Below are positions 56,109-64,000 of a stretch of 64,000 nucleotides of DNA, piece by piece. Position 1 is the stretch's first letter; every line of letters begins with the position of its first letter. Below the pieces are notes generated by a model. That model was not told where the DNA came from. It did not search any database and saw only the letters and a list, made by a program, of their open reading frames with translations. Source of the DNA: Paracyclopina nana (taxonomy: Eukaryota; Arthropoda; Copepoda; Cyclopoida; Cyclopettidae); contig JAGUCH010000001.1 in the NCBI GenBank assembly GCA_019096065.1, positions 310,001-374,000 on the forward strand. Direction: 5' to 3'. Made by a program: the position numbers and the translations under genes.

Positions 56109-57249
56109 CTGCAAAGCACAAAGACGATGAAAAATTAGATCATTACGAGAGTAGAAACACAGTTCTACACCTAGTTATTGAAACTAGAGCCTTGGGCCCA
56201 TTGCTCTAATTTGGCTTGAGCAATGTCCCAGTCACACACCGAAGGCTTTTAACTGCTTGCAAACAAATCACTGGCGAAAATTCAAGTCTTCGCAATTCAT
56301 TAAGCGTCTCTCAATATCACTTTGGCCACAATCAATTTTATGACACACCTAGGCTACTTTCAGCTGCTTTTTTATGGGAATAATCATTTGGTCACTAATG
56401 CAATGCCGGATATACCTGCTGTGCCATTAGGAATTTTATCAGATAAATTTCAGAGATTCCTAAGTGGTTTTGTGTGAGATGATGATCACTGCATTCTAAT
56501 CTGATCATCTCACAAAGAAAATGGGCTCGTTATTGGGCCCCAAATTGAGCAACCTGGTTTCCTTGAAAAGTGCCAATTTACCATGCATTTCCAATCAATG
56601 AAAAAAGGAAGCAAACAATTGGCATTTCTAGCAATATTTTCTGTTTACTCTGTCACTTGGGCCCAAGAATCCACAATTTTATCCAATTTTCCAGCCCACA
56701 CACACAGCTCCTTTTTGATATGTATATAAGCCATTAAGATGTCAAGATTGACTCATCTTTAAGGTCAGCTGATTGAGCCCCCTTCAAAAGGCCGATCCGT
56801 CATCATCACCTCTATTTATTGGGGATTTTCGTGAGCTTCACAAAATGGGCCAATTATTTTGCTGCTTTTTTCAAAAAAGCCAACCCATAACAGCCATGGC
56901 CAATTTCCCATAATAATAATTACTTTTTTCTGGCCAGATTATTATCACTTGCTCAGATCTCTCTTTCAGGGGCCCAAAAAGGAGATATTTTTATTAAAAA
57001 AGATGGATGAGATTACGGGGTTTTTTCTCGTCTTCCTGCTGGATAATATGCACATATTAAGGGGGCTGGCTTAAGGTAAACACAATGTCAAGCCCAATAA
57101 AAAGTCATGTCAGTCAGTTAATCATGAAATGGTCAAGCATAAAACGGCTCCAGCACCAGCATAAAATTGAACCTTTTTTATACACATTTGGGCATGAATT
57201 TTAAAGCCCATTTGAGCTGTGCTACACCCAAGCCATAACTCACTTTTAT
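56109..57249. other. probable intron 1 of transporter B, no gene seen
   Basis: AT-rich sequence with no recognisable frame or element. The phrase CCAATTTATTTGC-like and GGGGCCCAAATTGA words recur loosely. The TM1 exon expected for transporter B is not here. Confidence 0.45.
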
Positions 57250-57785
57250 TATAAAGTCTTCTGGGGCCACCAGCCAAAAAGAAATGCACAGTGACTTATT
57301 TGAGAGATTAAGTCTTCTGGGGCCCCTAACAGATTTTACAGCCTGGTTTTAGTGGCGCGAAAAGTGGAAGCTTAGCATAAAAAAGAGGTCTTCTAGGGAC
57401 CTAAATCCAATCCATGCAATTGATGAAATCCACCTATCCATGGATTACCTAGGATATAAATTCTAAATTGAGGTTAACTATATTACATCAATGGCATTGA
57501 AACAGTGCAATTTGGGGCCCAAATTGAATTAGCCCTCTTGAATGGATATAGTTTGATTTTTCTAGAGAAGCTCTTAAAGTAGATAAAATGAAGGCATATT
57601 AATAATCAAAAGTATGTATTCTGGGGCCTTAACAACAAATAAAAAATAATGACCCTAAAATGCCCCATTTCTAAAATATCTTCATACAGCATAATTATAT
57701 TTTTGATAAGCTCTTAAATAACAACAGGAAGACATACTATTAACAAAAATGCGTCTTCTGGGGCCTTATTTACTTTTTTTTAAAT
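57250..57785. repeat. spaced GTCTTCTGGGGCC repeats
   Basis: GTCTTCTGGGGCC or near variants occur near 57258, 57312, 57388, 57618 and 57752, with AT-rich sequence between them. It grades into the GTCTTCATGGGACC array that follows, so both likely have one origin. Confidence 0.6.
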
Positions 57786-58440
57786 CCGATAAACATGTCT
57801 TCATGGTTAATAATGATCCAAAAGATTGTCTTTATTCGGGACCAAAGTGAAAATAAAATTCAGCAGTCCCAAAGTGAAGTGAAAAAAGTTGTTCACGGGA
57901 CCCAAGTGAACTCAAAAATTGTCTTCATGGGACCAAAGTATTCAAAAAATAATCTTAGAAATTATCTTTATGGGACCACAGTAAAATCAAAATTGTCTTC
58001 ATGGGACCGACGTGACCTAAAAATCATCTTTATGTGACCAAAGTATCCTAAAAAATTATCTTCATGGGACCAAAGTGAAATTAAAACTGTCTTCATGGGA
58101 CCAAAGTGACCGAAAAATATAGTCTTCATGTGACCAAAGTGTAATTTGAAAGTATCTCCATGGGACCAAAGTGGAATTTGAAAGTATCTCCATGGGACCA
58201 AAGTGGAATTAAAATTGTCTTCATGGGACCGACGTGACCAAAATAATCATCTTTATGTGACAAAAGTATCCTAAAAATTATCTTCCTGGGACCAAAGCGA
58301 AATTAAAATTGTCTTCATGGGACCAAAGTGTAATTTGAAATTATCTTATTGGGACCAAAGTGCAATAAGAAATTATCTTCATGTGACCAAAGTGGAATTA
58401 AAATTGTCTTCATGGGACCAAAGTGAAACAAAAAACATCT
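57786..58440. repeat. GTCTTCATGGGACCAAAGT array
   Basis: About 16 copies of a 30-45-bp unit: ATTGTCTTCATGGGACCAAAG followed by TGAAATTAAA or TGTAATTTGAA. Unit length varies by indels. A higher-order pair is visible (AATCATCTTTATGTGACC near 58022 and again near 58245). Confidence 0.9.
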
Positions 58441-58940
58441 TTAAACAGTCAAAATTCAAAAAATGAAATAAAATGTGTTCAGGGGCTCACAATTGGGAAA
58501 TTAGAGCGGATTTTCTCTGATAGTTTCAACTGTCTAAAAAAGGGGGATTTTTGCCCTTTCAAATTGCAGGGTTGAAGGTATAGTAAAACGTTAATTTAAA
58601 GCTCTTTTTTCGGCAAAATCGCCGGCTTATCTGGGAAATCATCTGATTTTAAATGCCTCATTCCCAGCCTGATCTTCTGACCTGTGTAATTTGGCGAGAA
58701 ATAAAAGAGTGGTGGAATTTTCTCTTTTTTTATTGGCCGAGCTTTCAATGACCACAACAGAGTGAAAATAGTTAACTTTCCTTGTCAACTTTCCAATTAT
58801 GCAAAAATTTCGGGGTGGGGTGAGAAAAATAGAACTGTAAAGAATGCTTTTCACCAGGACAAAAGCAGAATGAAAAATTGCAATAGTCAAAAGTGGAAAA
58901 AAACAGATTTAAAACATTTCCTTTAAAATGCTCATATAAA

Positions 58941-59158
58941 TAATATAGTTATTTATTTCGAGCTGGGGCACGTAAAGTAGGGTCATTAAATAGCTGAGCG
59001 AGGATTTTAAAATGGGAAAACTCGAGTACAGCTTTACTAGCCCGAGCCTGCGAGGGCTGTAATTGTACGAGTGTTTTTCCATTTTTAAATCCGAGGTCAG
59101 CTATTTAATGACCCAATTTTACGTGCCCCAGCTCGGAATATACAATTTTATATTCTGT
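58941..59158. mobile_element. about 215-bp palindromic foldback element
   Basis: The left arm reads CGAGCTGGGGCACGTAAA, then GGGTCATTAAATAGCTGA; from the right it is CCGAGCTGGGGCACGTAAAA, then GGGTCATTAAATAGCTGA. Arms extend about 100 bases with perhaps 15-20% mismatch, around a central AGCCCGAGCCTGCGAGGGCT hairpin. No frame inside. Confidence 0.85.
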
Positions 59159-59323
59159 AATACGATTTTTGAGTGTTTTAATGAAGTTACCGGGCTGCCC
59201 CGTGCCCTAGAAAATACTGCTCGGTTTTTAGTTGCTATGTGAATATCACTGGCTCTCATTAGCTAATATCCAGTGGGTTGGGAGCAATTAAATAGACTTT
59301 CAAAATCCATTTCTTCAGATGTG

Positions 59324-59393
59324 TTCCTATGGCACATTGGTTAGAGCGCTAGGCTCTTGATTCAGGAGTCTAGGGTTCAAACCCCAGTCATTC
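59324..59393 (+). tRNA. tRNA-like sequence
   Basis: A-box ATGGCACATTGGTTAGAGC and B-box GGTTCAAACCC are good. The middle forms an 8-bp stem with a 9-base loop (CTAGGCTC/GAGTCTAG), longer than a normal anticodon arm, and the acceptor ends do not pair. Likely a tRNA-derived pseudogene or SINE head. Confidence 0.4.
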
Positions 59394-59469
59394 CTCAACT
59401 AACTTTTTTTCTTTATCTGGCTAAAATTATGGTTAAAGTCCTATACATAGCATGCAATTATCATGATGT

Positions 59470-59512
59470 TTCCATAGCTCAGTGGTTAGAGCATTGGGCC
59501 CAGCGAACCCTT
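59470..59512 (+). tRNA. truncated tRNA-like 5' half
   Basis: TAGCTCAGTGGTTAGAGC (59475-59492) is a perfect tRNA D-arm/A-box. The homology stops after CATTGGGCCCAGCGAACCC; there is no B-box. It lies 90 bases after the previous tRNA-like sequence and just before the GAAAGCC-rich stretch. Confidence 0.45.
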
Positions 59513-60129
59513 TTTGGAATGGAAAAGCCAGTTGGAAGCTACTTAGATTTCGTTCACTTTGGCAACTTTGAAAGCCAATCCTTATTATTGTTAGCGTTAC
59601 GAAAAAGTTGTCCAAAAGCCGTTGGCTGAAAGCCACTTTCAGAACGACTTTGGAAGTTAGTGAAAGTCGTTAACTTTCTCGGTGTTGAACAACATTGTTG
59701 GATTGGCTTCCAAAGCCACTTTCTCACTAATAAAAGTCGTTCACCAAATTTCGTTGAAATTCGTTTCGAAGCCGCTGCGAGGCCGCTGCGAGGCCGCTGC
59801 GAGGCCGCTGCGAGGCCGAAAGCCAATTGGCTTCTTAATACAATGAATGTAATGAGGAGATATTCTTTTATTTCAGTCACATGGAAATAGCATAAATTTT
59901 CATATTTATTAATGGAATGGCTTTCGTTAATACTTTGTGTGGCCTTTAATTAAGGCCCACACACTAATTTGGCATTTTTATCACATTTTAACGTGGCCAA
60001 AGGCCTCTCGTTATTAATTTGCGACTAGTAATTTTTAAATAGAAAAATGGAAAGTCAAAAAAGAAAAAAGACAATCGCTAGAAATTCGAAATAGTTTCGA
60101 AAGCCAATTCGTCAGCAAAATAGATGCAA
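59513..60129. other. 3' flank of the 943-residue gene, with GAAAGCC words and an 11-bp GC repeat
   Basis: GAAAGCCA(A/G)TT-like words recur near 59498, 59570, 59630, 59818 and 60098. Four to five copies of GCCGCTGCGAG stand at 59770-59818. AATAAA on the minus strand (59910..59905) is a candidate poly(A) signal about 220 bases after the stop of the next gene. Confidence 0.5.
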
Positions 60130-63100
60130 TTACTTCTTCCTGTCATAGGGCTGACCACGCTTAGACCAGTAGGCTTGGACTTGCTCTCGCTCTCTCTGTG
60201 CCTGCTCTTCATCCTGGAGCCTTTTCATCTCCCGTACCTTCTCCATTTCTTCCAGCAACTGGCGTCGAACTGCCTTGTTGCGGAGAGCCTGTTCATCAGT
60301 TGTGGAGACGTCCTTGGCTGGAGTGTTAGTGGGCTGCAAGGAATATGTAAAAGGTAATTAATGGAAATGCATTTCATTGATATGAAGGACTTATGCCATT
60401 ATGAAATAAAAATATGCAAAGTGAAAGTCAGTTCATTGTCATTTGCTTGTGCTATAAAAGACCGCAACTTTTGCGTAAAGCATAAAAGTATAAACTTTTA
60501 TGCTTTGAGATTTTGTTAATTTTAATGACTTTGAAAGGTAATTGGGATGGGCTTACTGGAGGGATAGGTGCATCATCTTCGGCCGCTTCAACCTCTTGAA
60601 CGTCATCATCAGGAGCAGTGCTAGGACCAGCTTCGGCATTGTCCTCGTCATCGGCTGAATCATCATCGGCATCCTCTTGTTCCTCCTCGTCGTCCTCCTC
60701 CTCCTCAGTGGATGAATTGTTGGCCGATCCAGGAAGCTGCTTGTAGGGCGTGTCATTGAAGTCATCGGCATCATCCGAAGAATTGCCTTCGCCAGGGACA
60801 CGAATGTCAGCTGGAAACTCGTTGACAAGTCCATCAAGATCCTCAAGATGGTCTTTGAGGACACGCTTGTAGACATCTAGCAACTGGAAGTAAGAAATGC
60901 TTATGTAGAAAGTTGTACTTTGAAGCAATAATAAAGTGCGTGCCAAATTGATAAAGAAGGCATGTGAAAGATGTGAAAGTTTTACTTACATCCGGAACCG
61001 CCTTAACCTTGTCGAAAGTCAATTGGGTGACATCTAGGCCCTCGACTTGAGCAGCAGCCACGATTGCTTTGATGACTTCATACGGAGAGTAAGCGTGTTG
61101 GCAGCCCTTATCGAAGCGGTCAAAGTGCTCCTCTTCAGGAATGGTTCGAATTTTGGCATCAAAGCCCCGAACAAAAGCATTAACGACCTCCTGGCGGCTC
61201 AACAATCTGGTCTTATAGACAGAGCGCTCTTCAACGACAGCAATGTCAGGAGTTGCATGCTATAAAGTGTCGAAAGTAAGTTCGCGCTCAAATGAAAGTT
61301 AGGCAGATAGCTTACATGGTTGTACAAGAAGTACTTGCTGTCCAATGCAAGCATCCGATCAACTCCTACATCCGGGTTGGCAACGTTGTCGAAAGTCCAC
61401 TCGATCATTTTCGTTCTCCAATTCGTGAAACGAGTCGTAATGACTTTCTTGATCTTTTTGAAGTCCTCAATTTTGACCTCCTCGCCAACGCTAAGCATTT
61501 CGCGCATATAGGGAGCAACATCAGACGTGATGATCTTCTCCAATGTCTCAGGGACATAGCGTTTGTAAAACTGGACTTGCTTCGGACTACAAACAAAGTT
61601 GCACAGTTGCTACTACCTTCCAAAGATAAATGAATATAGCACTTACTTGTTAGGCTGAGCCCAGATGGTGTGGGCCATAGCAGACTTGGTGAAAAGGCCG
61701 TCGGTAACTCCAAGTGCAATTCTTACATTGATGCTCTTGTCTTCATTGGCGTGGAGCTTGTCCTTGATCAGGTCAACGATCCTCTCCTGCACGAAGTGAG
61801 AAGCCAACAGCGTGTCGAAGCCAGGGCCCATCCAATGGGAGGGCAAGAATCGGCCAAGAATGCCAATAGAACGAGCCTTCTTCTCCGCTGCACGATCTTT
61901 GTTAGACGCGATTGCTTTTCGGATTCGCGCTTGCTCAATGCTAAAGCTTGCAATCGAGTCCTCTAAGTTTTCGGTCTTTTTCAAAATTTTCTACAATGAA
62001 AGCCAGTTCGCAGCTTGTTGAATTTGCAAGTAAAGAAATGAAACTTACTGAAGCCACTCCTTTGCGAGCTTGGGTGTCCCGGATTGCCTTACATTCAGCC
62101 TTGACGGTTTCCTTGATGTCTTCTTTGACATCCTCGAGCATCAATGGCAGAACCTCAGCCATGACTTCTCTGACAGAGTCCTTAACAGCGTCCTTAAAGG
62201 CGTTGGAAGTCGCTTGGACAATGGCGTAGTCAGTCAGCATCGTCCTGAACTTGGCATCAAGCTGCTCCTCGGTCATGACAACAGCATCGGAGTAAATTGC
62301 TCCTTCGAAAGCCTGCAACGGGTTTCAATGTACTTAAAGGTCATTTTACTAATCTGATCTACTTACGGATGGCGGAAGACCCACGATGACTTCAGGGCAG
62401 GTAGCGCCTTGACCACTTGTGCTGGCTTGCAAAGTTGGATCGAGTGGAGCCAGATGTGGCACTTGCGTGCCAAGTGGCTTTGTTGATGCCGGTTCAGCCG
62501 CCGTCTTCTGCTTTTTTGGAGTGATGTGCTCCGACAAAATTGTGAGGCTGTCGTCCGAATCGCTAGTGGCAGCAATTTTGCGCTTAGAGCCAGAGTCCTC
62601 CTTGGCCTTTTCCTGGGCCTTAGCCAACATCTTTTGGGCCTTAGCTTTGGCTGCATTCTGCCTCTCGGACTCGCGAAGAGCATCTCGCAAAGCTTTTCGA
62701 GTGAGCTTTGACTCAATCTCCTCCGAAGCGGCCTCTTCAGGCGTCTTCTGGATCAAGGCCTTGCCTTTCCCCTTCCCCTTGCCTTTGACTGGCGTTTTAG
62801 GGGACTTTGAGAACAGAGGGTTCTGCGTCAATTGGCCAGATTTTCTTGGCTTGAATCCCTGAAAAGACATGAAAGTCAGTTCGCATGGCGTTTAATTGAA
62901 AAGTCAAGGGATATTTACCTTAGTGCGACTGGTTCCTGGACTAGGTGCCCCAGCCTCAGATCCGCTAGACAATGGCGTTTTGGAGCCCTTCTTGATGGTT
63001 GCTCGATTGAGCATGGCGTCGAAGTTGCCTTCTTCCTCCGAGTCGTCCGATCCAGTTGTTATTGGCATTTGTTGCTCGCCAGACTTCTTCCTGGTGGAAG

Positions 63101-63642
63101 TTTCGTTCCACAAATGGGTGGTGATCAGACCAGTGATGGCATCACGCTCGTTGAAGGTGTACTTCACCATCATCTTCTCCATGAAGTTTTGGATGAGCCT
63201 CATCTTGAGCGCACCCCGCTGCGGAAACGTCAAGTTTTTCATGCGGCCGTTGAAGTCAGCCAACAGGCTTTCAATCCGTGTGCGCGGCAGCCCTGCAAAA
63301 GAAGAATAAAATTCAACATCGGATTGACTTTTAAATAATGTAAGCAGAAATCTTACCCTTCTCAAGTCGGCAGAAGATGGACAAAGCTTTACGGGGTTCG
63401 CCTTCATCCATAAGGCAGTTGGTTGACTTAACCCGCTTGTTCATGGACAGCTTCACACGAGGGTCGAACCCAAAAGCATCGGCAAGCGACTTTCCATCGG
63501 CGAATTCAAAATCGCAAGGCAAGTCGAAGCATGGCTTCTCCATGCTGAGGCCGAAAACCACAACCCGGTCATACTCGGTGGTTGGCTCGTCAGGAGGCGT
63601 AATGGCAGCCTCGAACTTCTTTTTCGGGCTTGGAGTCTTCAT
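60130..63642 (-). CDS. nine-exon gene for a 943-residue charged protein of unknown function
   Basis: Exons: 63642..63357, 63292..62919, 62858..62367, 62312..62049, 61990..61647, 61586..61316, 61259..60990, 60883..60557 and 60333..60130. All junctions are GT-AG and phases agree (1,0,0,0,2,0,0,0). Introns are 54-64 bp except the last two (106 and 223). Residues about 175-215 are Lys/Ser/Glu-rich, with a basic KGKGKGKGK run near 245 and a KRK motif, so nuclear location is plausible. Residues 400-780 look folded and helical (PSHWMGPGFDTLLASHF, YKRYVPETLEKII, TNWRTKMIEWTFD). An acidic stretch (EEEEDDEEEQEDADDD) and a charged C-terminal coiled coil follow (QALRNKAVRRQLLEEMEKV). I do not recognise the family. 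Codon use is balanced and richer in GC than its surroundings. It sits on the same strand between transporter B exon 2 and its missing exon 1. Confidence 0.8.
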
Positions 63643-64000
63643 GGCTGAGACTCGATTCGGGAAATCCGGTTTTTCAGCGAAATATTTTTTGGCGCAATCG
63701 AACGTCCTTTCAGGTGTAAGGTTGCCGAACGACTGACTGGGCTGTTTAGCTGGGGCAGCACTGATTTTCCGGTAAAATGTGGGCTAGTCTGGCAGGCGAG
63801 GCAGGCGGCGCTTGGGCAGCTCGGAATAATTTTTTCCGCCAAAACACCAAACCTAGCAACGACTTTTACCTGCCAAAAAAACGACTTCCAAGAAATTCGT
63901 TGCCGTAAAATTACAAAATGTCTCTTTGAATGAAATGCTGCGGCGAGTTGGCTTGTTTTATTGCAGAAATTAGATCTAGGCATTGTTTTTTAATGAAATA
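63643..64000. other. upstream region of the 943-residue gene
   Basis: GC-balanced sequence with repeated AACGACTT and ACTTCCAAGAAATTCG words like those in the 3' flank near 59640-59760. A minus-strand frame of 114 codons overlaps the presumed promoter and has no recognisable features. No TATA box was obvious. Confidence 0.4.

Noticed and set aside
62419-63338. Plus-strand frames of 137-168 codons
   Set aside because: Shadows of exons 2 and 3 of the 943-residue gene, whose minus-strand splice phases agree throughout.
63639-63983. 114-codon minus-strand frame upstream of the 943-residue gene
   Set aside because: It overlaps the presumed promoter, is in a different frame and has no recognisable feature; an upstream exon cannot be excluded but is unsupported.

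Overview
This window is nuclear DNA of an animal. Genes are split by GT-AG introns, several starts have TATA-like boxes, AATAAA signals follow stop codons, and the recognisable proteins are animal families: a FAX-type GST-fold protein, SLC16-type monocarboxylate transporters, a C2H2 zinc-finger protein and a 7-transmembrane receptor-like protein. Exons are compact and many introns are only about 55-65 bp, but satellite arrays, foldback elements and MITE-like repeats fill most non-coding DNA. An invertebrate, perhaps an arthropod, fits best; I cannot name the species.

Layout. 1-1.1 kb: two small secreted-protein genes on the minus strand, the first cut by the window edge. 1.3-2.7 kb: a single-exon gene for eight C2H2 fingers (minus). 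3.4-13.9 kb: a failed-axon-connections (fax) homologue (plus). Its last coding part is separated from the rest by an 8.16-kb block made almost wholly of satellites, with inverted terminal motifs and a 5-bp direct repeat at its ends. 14.7-37.4 kb: a complete six-exon SLC16-type transporter (plus), with a 20.4-kb first intron that holds MITEs, tandem arrays and a 4.56-kb giant inverted-repeat element with 8-bp direct repeats. 45.9-48.5 kb: a three-exon 7TM gene (plus), whose last coding bases, stop and poly(A) signal have been amplified into a minisatellite running to 50.3 kb. 51-53 kb: CTGAG-type arrays. 53.75-56.1 kb: exons 2-6 of a second SLC16-type gene (minus), convergent with the first and with identical lengths for exons 2-5; its first exon is not in the window. 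60.1-63.6 kb: a nine-exon gene for a 943-residue charged protein I do not recognise (minus), probably lying inside the first intron of the second transporter gene.

The two transporters are clear paralogues. They may move monocarboxylate-like solutes, and they share a long cytosolic tail that is unusually conserved. The other genes show no obvious pathway link. The most interesting structural features are the TIR-bounded satellite block that interrupts fax coding sequence, the 4.56-kb foldback element, and the minisatellite born from the 3' end of a receptor gene. No transposase or reverse transcriptase reading frame was seen, so all mobile elements here look non-autonomous.
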